This document shows, one piece after another, positions 34,245-43,300 of a stretch of DNA of 64,000 nt (positions are counted from its first letter, which is position 1; each line of letters begins with the position of its first letter). The stretch is from assembly GCA_947493995.1 (NCBI GenBank), contig CANLTJ010000004.1:208193-272192 (forward strand). The letters run 5' to 3'. The position numbers were made by a program, and so were the translations under genes. Source of the DNA: an uncultured Arachnia sp. Lineage in GTDB: Bacteria; Actinomycetota; Actinomycetes; Propionibacteriales; Propionibacteriaceae. The notes beneath the pieces are model-generated. The model saw nothing but the letters and a program-made list of their open reading frames with translations. It was not told where the DNA came from and made no database searches.

Positions 34245-35396
34245 TCATCGGCCATCCACCAGTTGCTGGAAAGCCATCTCAGTGGCGCGGCTCCGCTCAC
34301 CGTCGGACCGCCGGACCTCGACGGCGACCGCGGTGAGGTCGCGGGCCGGGGCGTCCAGATCCATCCGGCTTGCCTCGGCAACGGCTTCGCTCAGGTCGGG
34401 GGGAACGGCGCCGCGCCCACCCAGAGCGCCGGCCAGAGCACCGCCCATGGTGGCGATGGAATCGGCATCCCTGCCGTAGTTCACCGCGCCGAACACGGTG
34501 TCGTGCCAGTTGCCATCAGCCATGACGAGGAAGCCCAGCGCAACCGGCAACTCCTCAATGCTGTGCAGCCGACTGGGCCGGTGAGCGGCCAAGCCGCGGT
34601 CCCGGTAGCCTTCGGCGACGAGATCGTAGGGCCGGATCGCATCACGGATGGCCCCGGACGTGATCGCGTCGGTCCAGTGTGTCTGGCCGCGGGCGGTCTC
34701 ACACACCGCCTCGATGGCGGTACGGGTGCCATCCTTGGCCAGACGGAGGGCGGTCCCCACGACGTCATCCACGGTGGCGCCGGGCGCCATGGCGGCTGCG
34801 GTGACGGCGGCCATCACCCCAGCGGCCTCGCGGCCGAAGGAGGACTGATGGGCGCCGGTGATCTCGATGGCCTCCGCATAGGCGGCGTCCGGATTGGCGG
34901 CGTTCACGCAACCGACAGGGGCCATGTACATGGCAGCGCCACAGTTCACTGCGTTGCCCACCCCGGCTTCGCGAGGGTCGACGTGCGCCCAGTGCAGGCG
35001 CAAGGACAGATACTTTTCGGCCAGCGCGAGACGCTGGAGCAGCACTGTCTCAGTCTCCAGCTCCGGGATCCACACCCGCTCTCCGATGAGACGTGGCACC
35101 AAAAGCTCGGCCACATCGTGGGCGTCCAGATGAGCGCGCTTCTCCGCGTAAACAGACACCAGCGCCCGGACCATCAGCGTGTCGTCGGTCACGTGTCCGT
35201 CGCCCTTGTGGAACGGGGCCAGCGGTTTGCGGGTGGCCCAGTCGGGGTTGTACGGAGGAACTATGCCCTCCACCCAGCCTCCCCATCGGTCACGGATCTC
35301 GAGCGGCAGGTAGGTCTCGGTAGCACCGCCCAAGGCGTCGCCGACGGCGGCGCTGACCAAGCAGCCTGCGATCTTGTCAGCCAGTGCGGTGGTCAT
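34245..35396 (-). CDS. ADP-ribosylglycohydrolase-family protein, third paralogue in operon
   Basis: Starting at MTTALADKIAGC, the protein has 383 residues. The N-terminal GCLVSAAVGDALGGATE and VTDDTLM and the C-terminal NYGRDADSIATMGGALAGA carry the acidic residues that hold the two magnesium ions in the DraG/ARH fold, so it should be active. The family hydrolyses N- or O-glycosidic bonds to ribose, not only on proteins. The two neighbouring genes encode paralogues, and all three lie in a sugar-type ABC transporter operon. Here a small-molecule substrate is more likely than protein de-ADP-ribosylation. Its start overlaps the previous gene by 20 bases. Confidence 0.88.
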   Translation of the reverse strand: MTTALADKIAGCLVSAAVGDALGGATETYLPLEIRDRWGGWVEGIVPPYNPDWATRKPLAPFHKGDGHVTDDTLMVRALVSVYAEKRAHLDAHDVAELLVPRLIGERVWIPELETETVLLQRLALAEKYLSLRLHWAHVDPREAGVGNAVNCGAAMYMAPVGCVNAANPDAAYAEAIEITGAHQSSFGREAAGVMAAVTAAAMAPGATVDDVVGTALRLAKDGTRTAIEAVCETARGQTHWTDAITSGAIRDAIRPYDLVAEGYRDRGLAAHRPSRLHSIEELPVALGFLVMADGNWHDTVFGAVNYGRDADSIATMGGALAGALGGRGAVPPDLSEAVAEASRMDLDAPARDLTAVAVEVRRSDGERSRATEMAFQQLVDGR

Positions 35397-36468
35397 GGGT
35401 GGCCCCCTTGTCGCGTCGTGGTCGCTTGCTGGCGTGCGTAGTGATGTCAGCGAGCACATCTTCCAGGGCGACGTCCTTCAGGGCACGCACGCTGACCCCG
35501 CCGAGCACCGGCAGCGTGGTGTCGTTGGTCGGGCTGCCGAAGACTGCGCCCGCCACCGCCCCGGCGAGCGGGACCAGGGAGTCGGCGTGCCGTGGGTGGG
35601 CCAGGGCACCGAGCATGAGTTCCTCACCGCTGCGGGCGACCAGCAGGTGCGCCAGAAGGAGACCAAGGGTCTCCGGGGCCTGGTTGGCATAGGCATAGAC
35701 ATGGTCAATCACGTCGCGCTCCAGGTGTGCTGCCAGATCCAGCGTGCCGCCGCCGGTACCGACGGCGGCGAGGCACTGGGCGACGACGTTTCCGCACCAA
35801 CTGGCGGCGGGCATTTGGGCTGCAGCGACGGTGACGCCCTGCTCGAGGTCCGAACCGCCGATCAGGGCGGCAATGAGGGCCGCGCTGCCACGGGCGCCGT
35901 ACACGCCGTCGAGGGCGTGGGTGCTTACCGCCTCATCCTCGGCGAGATCGGCGGCGGCGTCCGGATCCGCGGGGCGCAACAGCCCAGCCGCGACGGCACG
36001 CACGCATGCGATGTCGTCGAAGTAGTGCGGATTCTCCCGGCCGCTGACCGGCGGTTGGTGGCCAGCGGTGATGTTGTCCAGCGCGATCGTGGTGCCCAGC
36101 CGGGCGCGCACCGAAGCAGGGTCCGATCGGCGGATATCGGCGAGCTCAGCCCAGACGTCCTGGCCATCCTCGACCGCGGAGCCGTCCAGCCGCTGTCCGA
36201 GGTGGTGCCGCACGGCGACGACGAACCACTCGGCGTCATCGGTGGGGCCGGCGGGATCAATGAGTGACGGCGAGGAGGCCTGCAGGTACGGCGTAGGAAG
36301 GGAGCTTGACGGAAGCGTTCGGTTGTGGTGCCACGCCTCGTTCAGGCGCACCTCACGGCGTGGCGGTAGCTGGGACAGTCGGTGCCACCATCCCGGCCAC
36401 GTGATCGCGTCCCCGGCGCAGAGACCCGCAATCACCGCGCGAGTTGGATCGGGGCCGGCGCTGCTCAT
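35377..36468 (-). CDS. ADP-ribosylglycohydrolase-family protein with altered metal site
   Basis: A 363-residue paralogue of its two neighbours (start VIAGLCAGDAITWPG). The N-terminal metal motif survives as PTDDAEWFV, but the C-terminal GRDADS motif of the other copies reads HPRHADSLVPLAGAVAGA, losing the Gly-Arg-Asp part. One or both magnesium ions may be bound weakly, so it could be a regulatory or structural partner of the active copies. It overlaps the upstream gene by ATGA and the downstream gene by 20 bases. Confidence 0.82.
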   Translation of the reverse strand: MSSAGPDPTRAVIAGLCAGDAITWPGWWHRLSQLPPRREVRLNEAWHHNRTLPSSSLPTPYLQASSPSLIDPAGPTDDAEWFVVAVRHHLGQRLDGSAVEDGQDVWAELADIRRSDPASVRARLGTTIALDNITAGHQPPVSGRENPHYFDDIACVRAVAAGLLRPADPDAAADLAEDEAVSTHALDGVYGARGSAALIAALIGGSDLEQGVTVAAAQMPAASWCGNVVAQCLAAVGTGGGTLDLAAHLERDVIDHVYAYANQAPETLGLLLAHLLVARSGEELMLGALAHPRHADSLVPLAGAVAGAVFGSPTNDTTLPVLGGVSVRALKDVALEDVLADITTHASKRPRRDKGATHDHRTG

Positions 36469-37454
36469 GCGCCCCCCTGCAGTTCATCGGCGAGTTCGAC
36501 CAGCTGGTCGGCCACGTCCATTGGGTGCATCCCTTTCGTTGTTTGCAGACATACTCCGGGGGCGACGGCCACGGCCGCCAGCCAGTCTTCCGGGATGGCG
36601 TCGATGCCAGCCATCGCCCCGGCGATTGCGCCGGCCATCGCCGCGATGGTGTCGGCGTCCCGGCCGAGGTTGACCGCATTGAGGATGGTCTCCTCGGCGT
36701 CGCCACGCCCGGCCAGGACCGCGGTGAACGTCAGGCCCACCGCTTCGGGGGCCAGATCCGCCCAGTAATAGCTGTGCACGGCGAGCTGGGCCACAGCCTG
36801 ATGGGCGGCGGACTCCCACTCCGGGGCGGTGGCCACGACGTCGTGCGCGGTGCGCAGGCAGCGGGCGGTCCAAGAATCTGCGGGAACGACATCAACGGCC
36901 GCGGCCCAGGCGCCCTCGGCGTCGGCCCCGCCCATGGCGGCGGCGACGCCAGCGGCCACGGCCTGGCCGGCATAGATGCCCTCTCCAGCGTGACTGACAA
37001 GACCGTCCTCCCAGGCGAGGCGGGCGGCCTCGGCGGGGTTACCGGCTGCCGCGATGCCAATGGGAGCCACTCGCATGGCGAGGCCGTCGCTCCAGGAGTG
37101 GGCATGCTGTCCGGAACGGGGTGGCCGATGACCACGCTCAAGGTTGCGGATGGCTGCCATCTCGCTGAAACCGCTGCCGACGAACGCGCCTTCTTGGCCA
37201 CACACCTCCTGCTGCCAGAGGTCGGCTGCAGTGTCGGCGCTGAAGTCGGCGCGATAGCGCAACAGCGCCTTCGCGGTCAGCAAAGCGTACTCGGTGTCGT
37301 CGCTGCCAAGAGGGGTGTCGGCGACGTAGCCCTCAATACGTCCCCATCGAACGGCGATCTCAGCAGGCTCCATGCCTTCCGCGGGCCGTCCCAGCGCGTC
37401 ACCGGCTGCCAGCCCGGCGAGACATCCACGCGCTCGGCTCCTCATGTCCGCCAT
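36465..37454 (-). CDS. ADP-ribosylglycohydrolase-family protein, first paralogue in operon
   Basis: A 329-residue protein with RGCLAGLAAGDALGRPAEG, LGSDDTEYALL and NLGRDADTIAAMAGAIAGA, which together give a complete two-magnesium site. It follows the binding-lipoprotein gene by 71 bases and overlaps the next paralogue by 4. The name reflects the fold. The genome context (importer, LacI regulator, CoA-transferase, lyase) suggests it hydrolyses an imported ribosyl-type compound in the cytoplasm. Confidence 0.88.
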   Translation of the reverse strand: MADMRSRARGCLAGLAAGDALGRPAEGMEPAEIAVRWGRIEGYVADTPLGSDDTEYALLTAKALLRYRADFSADTAADLWQQEVCGQEGAFVGSGFSEMAAIRNLERGHRPPRSGQHAHSWSDGLAMRVAPIGIAAAGNPAEAARLAWEDGLVSHAGEGIYAGQAVAAGVAAAMGGADAEGAWAAAVDVVPADSWTARCLRTAHDVVATAPEWESAAHQAVAQLAVHSYYWADLAPEAVGLTFTAVLAGRGDAEETILNAVNLGRDADTIAAMAGAIAGAMAGIDAIPEDWLAAVAVAPGVCLQTTKGMHPMDVADQLVELADELQGGA

Positions 37455-37525
37455 GTCGTCCTTCCTGTCCTGAGTAGGGTGGCGCGGGCCGTGGCTTGGG
37501 CCTCCGGCCCGCGCTGGATGTGAGT

Positions 37526-38830
37526 TCAGCGGCGTCCGATGTCTGCCCCGCCGCTCTCCAGTTCCTCGGCGAGTTCTTCCTCAGAAATTTCATTCGCGAA
37601 GTACCGCTGGAACGCGGGCGTGGCGGTGCGATCCATGAACTCCTGGAGGCCGGGGAGACTCTGCCACGGTGCGGCGGTAAGGGAGTCCAGGCTCGCGACG
37701 GCCACATCCCAGCCTTGCTCGCCGCCTGTCTCGGCCTCCACCTCACTGAGAGCACCTTCGCTGGTGGGCACCAACCAATCGCCCAGTGCGAGCTGCGCCA
37801 TGTTCTCATCGTTGAGGAAGTACTCGATGAACTGCGCAGCTTCCTCGGGGTATTCGGACTGCGCTGCCACGGATATCGTCTGCGGATTGGCCGATTGTGT
37901 GCTGCCCTCGTCGCCTTCCAAGGGGGGTAGCGTGACCCAGTCGAAACCTTCCGGCGCCTCCTGCCCCATCTGCTGACGAAGCCAGATGGCCCCGAAGATC
38001 ATGGCTGAGTTGCCAGCGTAGAAGCTGGGCAGCGCGTCTGTGGTGTTGACGGCGACCATGTCTGGATCGGCGCTCTCGTCCTCGTAGAGCATCTGGTGCA
38101 CGAGTCGGGGAACTTGCAGCTCTTCCTCGCCCACCACGACGGAGGCATCCTCGCCTTCGCCCTCAACGTAGGTGCCACCGAAGCTCATCGACAGGTTCAA
38201 CATGGCATTGGCGGGCGAAGCGAGAGGAAATGCGACGCCGTAGCGGTCCTCAGTGGTCAGTTGCGCAGCGGCGTCGCGGAACTCTTCCCAGGTCCAAGGA
38301 TCCTCGGGGGTGGGCACTTCCAGTCCTGCCTCCTCGAGGATCGTGCGGTTGGCCAGTGCCACCCTGGATTCCAGCAGGAAGGGTACGCCGGTGATGCCGT
38401 ACTCCTCGCTTTCCACGGTGGCCCAGATGTCATCGGGGATGCCTGAGCGGAAATCGTCGGACAGCAGGGGTTCCAAATCGGCGTAGTATCCGCCGTCAAC
38501 GAACACCTGTTCAGCGGCAGCCTCGTAATGAATCACATCGGGCGGGTCGCCGCCCTCGAAGGATGTGAGCAGCTGGTCATGCACCGATCCCCAGTCGCCC
38601 TGCACATACTCCACCTGAATGTCAGGGTTCTCGGCATTCCACGCCTCGACGATGTCCTGATTGGCCTGGATGGATTCCTCCTGCCAGGCCAGGGATTGGA
38701 AGCGCAGGGTGACGGGTTCGCCACCGCTACCGCCCTCGTCCGTGGGATTGTTGGAGTCGCTCCCGCAGGCTGCGAGTATGAGGGATGCGCTCAGAGTGAG
38801 CGCTAGAACACCGAAGTTGTGGCGTTTCAT
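37526..38830 (-). CDS. ABC transporter sugar-type substrate-binding lipoprotein
   Basis: A 434-residue family 1 extracellular binding protein. The signal peptide ends in the lipobox LAAC followed by GSDSNN, so it is lipid-anchored. Recognisable segments are WNAENPDIQVEYVQGDWGS, GGDPPDVIHYEAA and the Trp-rich PWTWEEFRDAA. Clusters of aromatic residues suit a sugar-containing ligand. It is the third transport gene, after two permease genes. No ATPase is encoded nearby, so a shared MsiK/UgpC-like ATPase elsewhere is expected. Confidence 0.92.
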   Translation of the reverse strand: MKRHNFGVLALTLSASLILAACGSDSNNPTDEGGSGGEPVTLRFQSLAWQEESIQANQDIVEAWNAENPDIQVEYVQGDWGSVHDQLLTSFEGGDPPDVIHYEAAAEQVFVDGGYYADLEPLLSDDFRSGIPDDIWATVESEEYGITGVPFLLESRVALANRTILEEAGLEVPTPEDPWTWEEFRDAAAQLTTEDRYGVAFPLASPANAMLNLSMSFGGTYVEGEGEDASVVVGEEELQVPRLVHQMLYEDESADPDMVAVNTTDALPSFYAGNSAMIFGAIWLRQQMGQEAPEGFDWVTLPPLEGDEGSTQSANPQTISVAAQSEYPEEAAQFIEYFLNDENMAQLALGDWLVPTSEGALSEVEAETGGEQGWDVAVASLDSLTAAPWQSLPGLQEFMDRTATPAFQRYFANEISEEELAEELESGGADIGRR

Positions 38831-38874
38831 GGGTCATGCTCCTTTCTGGCCGGCAGCAACAGCTGCCGGGTTGG

Positions 38875-39780
38875 TCAACCTTTGGTGGCGCCCGCCAGCA
38901 TGCCGCCGACCAGGCCCTTCTGGATGAAGCCGAAAAATGCGAGGCTGGGCAAGGTCGCGAGGAGTGCCCCGGCGGCTAGTGGGCCCACACGGGCCACGCC
39001 CTCCAAGCCAACGAAGCGTGCCAAAGCCAGCGGCAGCGTCTGCAGCTCCGGGTTCTTGATCAGCACGAGGGCGAAGAAGAATTCGTTCCAGGCTGTGATG
39101 AAACCGAACAGGGTGGTGGCGACAATGCCGGGCAGGAGCAGAGGCAGCACAATCATGCGCAGCACCTGCAACTGAGAGGCCCCGTCCACCATGGCCGCCT
39201 CCTCAATGTCCCTCGGTAGCTCGCGGACATATCCCTGCAACATCCAGAGCGCGAACGGAAGAATCCATACGACGTAGATCAGCACGAGGCCGGGACGACT
39301 GTCGGTCAGTCCGACGGAGCGCAGTATGAGAAAAATCGGGATGACCAGCAGGATGAAAGGGAAGAGCTGGCTGACGAGCACCCATCCCAGGATCGGCTTC
39401 GCTGCCCGGGTGCGGAGCCGGACCACGGCATAGGCAGCCGGTAGAGCCACGAGCACCGTCAGGATCGCACTTGCCACGGCCACCACGAAACTGTTCAAGG
39501 CCGACTGTCCAAGTGCTTGCTCGCCGAATGCCTGCACGAAATTATCCAGGGTGGGACTCTCCGGAATGATCCCTGGGTGCAGCCGCATGAGGTCCCTCGG
39601 CGAGGCAAAGGAGGTGGACACCAGCCACACCAGGGGGAAGGCCAGGAAGACGAGGTAAGCAGCCAGGGCCACGTACTGCAGGGCACGCATGATCGGCGGT
39701 ACCCGCTCCATGGGAGCGACGTCCCGCTGACGGCGGCGTCGCTGTACTGGAGGCGCGACGGGCAGTGTGGAGGTAGCCAT
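38875..39780 (-). CDS. ABC transporter permease, MalG type
   Basis: A 301-residue inner-membrane protein with six hydrophobic helices. The EAA loop EEAAMVDGASQLQVLRMIVL ends in PLLLPGI, which contacts the ATPase. Its ATG directly abuts the TAG stop of the other permease gene. MalF/MalG-type pairs form the channel of carbohydrate importers. Arg/Pro-rich cytoplasmic N-terminal residues precede the first helix. Confidence 0.93.
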   Translation of the reverse strand: MATSTLPVAPPVQRRRRQRDVAPMERVPPIMRALQYVALAAYLVFLAFPLVWLVSTSFASPRDLMRLHPGIIPESPTLDNFVQAFGEQALGQSALNSFVVAVASAILTVLVALPAAYAVVRLRTRAAKPILGWVLVSQLFPFILLVIPIFLILRSVGLTDSRPGLVLIYVVWILPFALWMLQGYVRELPRDIEEAAMVDGASQLQVLRMIVLPLLLPGIVATTLFGFITAWNEFFFALVLIKNPELQTLPLALARFVGLEGVARVGPLAAGALLATLPSLAFFGFIQKGLVGGMLAGATKG

Positions 39781-40701
39781 CTATGTCTCCCGGAGTTGAC
39801 GTCGAAGGTAGAACAGGACGAACACGAGGACCACCAGGACCATCACGTTGCCCAGCGCTGCGGAGTAGCCGTAGTTGCCGTACCGGAAGGCCTCTTGGTA
39901 CGAGAACAGCATGGGGAGCATGGTGCTCCCTCCTGGACCGCCCTTGGTGAGAACGTAGACCAAGTCGAAGGAGTTGAAGTTCCAGATGAAGTTCAGCGTC
40001 GTGATGGCCGCGATCACCCCACTGAGGTGCGGAATGGTGATATTGCGGAACCGCTTCCAGCGTCCCGCGCCGTCCATCGCTGCAGCCTCATGCAGCTCCT
40101 TCTGGACGCCCTGAAGACCGGCCAGCAAGATGACGGTCGTCACCGGAAGCCCCGCCCACACCCCGACGATGATGACGGCTGGCAGTGCGGTATTGAAATC
40201 ACCGAGCCAGTTCCTACTGAGGTCAGCCATTCCCAGGCGGTAGAAGACCTCATTGAGCAGTCCAGCATCGGGTCGGTAGATCAGAGACCACATGATGCCG
40301 ACGACAACCGGGGGCATCGCCCACGGCACGACGGCGAGGATGCGCGCCAGCCAGCGGCCACGGAGCTTCTCGTTGAGCAGGAGCGCCAACCCCATGGCCA
40401 AGAAGAACTGGATCACGGTCACCGAGATCGTCCAGACGAACCCGATCCGGAAGGACGACCAGAACATGCTGTCCGAAAACATCTCCTGATAGTTCGCCAG
40501 GCCTGTGAACTCGTACTCAACGTCCAGTCCCGCGCGGGCGTTTGTGAACCCGAGGTAGATGCCACGCAGCAATGGATACACGCTCAGCACGAGGATGGGC
40601 AGTACCGAGGGGAGGAGTAACCACAGGGCACCAAATCTGCGTTGCTGCGTCTTGGGGGTGACGTTTCGTCGATCACCGGTGACGTTGGTGGCGGTGCTCA
40701 T
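39781..40701 (-). CDS. ABC transporter permease, MalF type
   Basis: A 306-residue membrane protein with six helices and the EAA loop ELHEAAAMDGAGRWKRFRNI leading to TIPHLSG. It overlaps the LacI-type regulator gene by ATGA, so regulator and transporter are one transcript. A fragment similar to its ALLLNEKLRGRWLARIL region is found as a relic at 43536-43590. Confidence 0.93.
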   Translation of the reverse strand: MSTATNVTGDRRNVTPKTQQRRFGALWLLLPSVLPILVLSVYPLLRGIYLGFTNARAGLDVEYEFTGLANYQEMFSDSMFWSSFRIGFVWTISVTVIQFFLAMGLALLLNEKLRGRWLARILAVVPWAMPPVVVGIMWSLIYRPDAGLLNEVFYRLGMADLSRNWLGDFNTALPAVIIVGVWAGLPVTTVILLAGLQGVQKELHEAAAMDGAGRWKRFRNITIPHLSGVIAAITTLNFIWNFNSFDLVYVLTKGGPGGSTMLPMLFSYQEAFRYGNYGYSAALGNVMVLVVLVFVLFYLRRQLRET

Positions 40702-41732
40702 GCCAATATTCCCCGTCGGTCACTGGATCCGCGGACGATGAGATCTGTGTGCACGCTCTGCCTCCGAGGGGCGCCGTCATAGCGGACCTGAATACGGTCG
40801 AGGAGCATCTGACCCGCAAGACGACCGCGGTCTGCAAAGTGCAGGTCCACGCTGCTGAGCCGGGGACGCGACATCATGGCGTCGCGGCCATTGTCCATGC
40901 CAACCAGAGCGACGTCGTGAGGCACGTCCAAGCCCCGATCGATGCATGCGTTGAGAGTCCCGATGGCCAGAGGGTCGGCCGCGCACAAGATGCCGTCCGG
41001 CGATGCTCCAGAATCGAGCAGTTGAACGGCTGCCTCGTAGCCCGCATCGGGCGTGAACGCGTCAGCATGGATGACCGGCGGGGAAGCCTCCGGTTCGAAT
41101 CCATCGCGAAACCCTGCCAAGCGACTCTTGGCGGGTAGCGTCCCCAGTGGACCGTTGATCATGGCGATCCTTTCGCAACCCTGTTGGCGAAGATGTTCCG
41201 TGGCCTGACGAGCGCCGCCGCGGGCATCTGCGCCGACGGAGTCAACCTGAACTTCGCACGGAGCGGACCCGATGACAACAACGGGTACAGCGGGGGAGCG
41301 CAGCTCCTCGATGAGCGGCGCGGCAAACCGGGTGGAGGCAAGGACGACACCGTCGACATAACGTTCCCCGAGTGCATGCATCACCTTTAGTTCCTCCTCC
41401 AGTTGTCCGAAGGTGGACTCCACGAGCAGTCGCAGCCCGTGTTCACGTGCCAGATCCTGCAGGGAGCGCATGGCCTGGACGTAGGCCGGGTTGCCGATGT
41501 CATCCACAACGAGGCTGATCTGATGGGCAGAGCGTCCGCGTAGTGACCTTGCCGCGGCGTTTCGCACGTATCCGGTGTCCAATACGGCAGCGTTGACCCG
41601 GGCGCGCATCTCCGGGCTGACACGGCGGTCATCGTTGATGACCCGAGAAACAGACGCCACAGAGGTCCCCGCCCGCGCGGCAACGTCGGCGATTGTCGGT
41701 GCCGAGACGTTGCGTGAAGTGGGTGCGGTCAC
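40698..41732 (-). CDS. LacI-family transcriptional repressor
   Basis: A 344-residue regulator with an N-terminal helix-turn-helix (TIADVAARAGTSVASVSRVI) and the hinge-helix region followed by a periplasmic-binding-like sensor domain (PDGILCAADPLAIGTLNA, then DVALVGMDNG). It is the first gene of the nine-gene ABC transporter/ADP-ribosylglycohydrolase operon and overlaps the next gene by 4 bases. A palindrome 17 bases upstream of its start is its likely own operator. The inducer is unknown but is presumably the imported compound. Confidence 0.93.
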   Translation of the reverse strand: MTAPTSRNVSAPTIADVAARAGTSVASVSRVINDDRRVSPEMRARVNAAVLDTGYVRNAAARSLRGRSAHQISLVVDDIGNPAYVQAMRSLQDLAREHGLRLLVESTFGQLEEELKVMHALGERYVDGVVLASTRFAAPLIEELRSPAVPVVVIGSAPCEVQVDSVGADARGGARQATEHLRQQGCERIAMINGPLGTLPAKSRLAGFRDGFEPEASPPVIHADAFTPDAGYEAAVQLLDSGASPDGILCAADPLAIGTLNACIDRGLDVPHDVALVGMDNGRDAMMSRPRLSSVDLHFADRGRLAGQMLLDRIQVRYDGAPRRQSVHTDLIVRGSSDRRGILA

Positions 41733-41748
41733 CGCGTCTCCTTACGGC

Positions 41749-41766
41749 CATGTAATGGATTACATG
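41749..41766. promoter_or_regulatory. Operator of the LacI-controlled operon
   Basis: CATGTAAT and ATTACATG, perfect 8-base arms around GG, lie 17 bases upstream of the repressor ATG. LacI-family sites normally are palindromes of this size, though most have a central CG. It should give autoregulation of the whole nine-gene operon. Confidence 0.7.
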
Positions 41767-42052
41767 ACGAGCGTAAGTCGGATGTCTTCCGCGAGTCAAG
41801 GGTTTTGGGCACACTCATCCGCGCATTCGACTGAAGTCGCTGTCCTTGGGGAGTGCTCCGAGTGCCCTTCAGTGCGCCAGCATTACGAAACCGATGGAGT
41901 CGGCGACTCGATTGAGGGGCCCGTGGCGTCGCGGTAGGCTCGATGAGTACCAGTTTTCATCATCTGTTCCGGGCAGTGCGATCGCTGAATAATCCTTGAT
42001 GGCGCCCGGTGTTGGCACGACGTGATGCAACTGTCCCTGAAAGGCTTGTCCC
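41767..42052. other. Intergenic region before the PAC2 gene
   Basis: About 290 bases with no credible gene. The short minus-strand ORF at 41869-42054 has no family features. The promoter of the LacI operon must overlap the operator at its left end. AAAGG before the PAC2 ATG is the only other clear signal. Confidence 0.5.
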
Positions 42053-42970
42053 ATGCTGAACCCGACTGACCTCTACCGTCTCAATCCCAACTACGATCAT
42101 CTTGAAACACCTCCGGGCGTGCTGGTGGTGGCTCTTGGGGCTTTCATCGACGCTGGGGAGACTCAGCGCATGCTCAGTGAGCATCTTATTGAGACCGGGG
42201 ACCCAGAGGTCGTTGCAACCTTCGACATCGATCAGCTCTTCGACTACCGGGGCCGGCGCCCAGCGATGGTCTTCGACGTCAACCGGTACGCCGAGTACGC
42301 GACGCCGACGATGCTCCTTCAGCGTCTCACCGACCGCGACGGGCACACCTACTATCTGCTCACGGGCTCGGAGCCGGACCTCCAGTGGGAGCGTGTGGTC
42401 GAAGCCATCCGTGAACTCGTCGTCAAGCTCAGAGTGTCGCTGGTGGTGACCGCGCACGGTATCCCCATGGGCGTACCCCACACCCGACCTGTGGGAATGA
42501 CTGCGCACGCCACGGACAGCAGTCTCATCGGAGAAGTGCATTCACCGTTCGGCCGCGTGCAGGTGCCGGGCTCGTTCGCAGCGCTGCTCGAGCTGCGCAT
42601 GGGGGAGGCCGGACATCCGGCGGTTGGCTTCGCGGTTCACATCCCGCATTACCTGGCGGGTTCCGAGTTTGCCGAGGGCTCGCTGGCTGCACTGAACGCG
42701 ATCGTCGACGTCACGGGCCTCAATCTTCCCAATGATGCCCTCGTCGCCAAGGCAGGGGTCAACCAGCGCGCCATCGCCTCCGAGATGGAGGGCAACGACG
42801 AGGTGCAGGCGGTCGTGGCTGCGCTGGAGCAGCAGTACGACGCGTTCGTCCAGGGGCAGCAGAGTCCGAACCTGTGGGCCGGAGACACTTCCGAGATCCC
42901 GTCGGCGGATCAGCTGGGTGCGGAGTTCGAGAATTTCCTGCGCACTGTCTCCGACGACGACAAGGAGTGA
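42053..42970 (+). CDS. PAC2-family protein
   Basis: A 305-residue actinobacterial member of the PAC2 (proteasome assembly chaperone 2-like) family. It shows VLVVALGAFIDAGETQ at the start, the VFDVNRYAEYATP segment, SLVVTAHGIPMGVPHTRP and VGFAVHIPHYLAGSEF, all typical of this conserved family. It is soluble and its cell role is unknown. AAAGGCTTG precedes the ATG. It is a single gene followed by a hairpin, and is probably part of the core genome. It marks the last core-like gene before the accessory zone, apart from the glutaminase. Confidence 0.92.
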   Translation: MLNPTDLYRLNPNYDHLETPPGVLVVALGAFIDAGETQRMLSEHLIETGDPEVVATFDIDQLFDYRGRRPAMVFDVNRYAEYATPTMLLQRLTDRDGHTYYLLTGSEPDLQWERVVEAIRELVVKLRVSLVVTAHGIPMGVPHTRPVGMTAHATDSSLIGEVHSPFGRVQVPGSFAALLELRMGEAGHPAVGFAVHIPHYLAGSEFAEGSLAALNAIVDVTGLNLPNDALVAKAGVNQRAIASEMEGNDEVQAVVAALEQQYDAFVQGQQSPNLWAGDTSEIPSADQLGAEFENFLRTVSDDDKE

Positions 42971-42980
42971 GCGTCGTGGC

Positions 42981-43013
42981 GGGTCCTCGGGCAGGCAACG
43001 GTGCCTGGACCCC
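42981..43013 (+). terminator. Hairpin terminator after the PAC2 gene
   Basis: An inner stem CAGGCA/TGCCTG with loop ACGG is extended by GGGTC and GACCC after a one-sided bulge. It starts 10 bases past the stop codon. A C-rich run follows instead of T, so it is not a classic intrinsic terminator. Confidence 0.5.
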
Positions 43014-43300
43014 CTCATGGTGGAGAGCGTAAAGTCATATGTTTCGAGAGACGGTCTCCCACGTGTACTGATCCACAGGACGCCCATGCACTCCGTGCTC
43101 AGCAAGTAACGCCATTTCTCCCGTCAGACGGTTCGTGAAGCTCGAATCATTAAACCGAACGGTTGGATCTGCACCAAGCGATCTCTGCCAAGGCCAACAG
43201 TCGGGGGAAGAGGTGGTAATGCAGCGCCGCGCGATCGGGGATGAACTCACACCATACGCATGCTTGAACCCCGAGTAGCTAATCGTCATCCGGGAAATCG
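43014..43300. other. Gap of lower GC content, no gene recognised
   Basis: This stretch is clearly less GC-rich than its surroundings, for example around AGCTCGAATCATTAAACCGA. Short ORFs on both strands show no family features. It has the look of decayed accessory DNA next to the permease relic downstream. Confidence 0.45.

Noticed and set aside
41088-41100. tRNA-like GGTTCGAATCC sequence
   Set aside because: It lies within the LacI coding sequence, and no acceptor or anticodon stem can be drawn around it.
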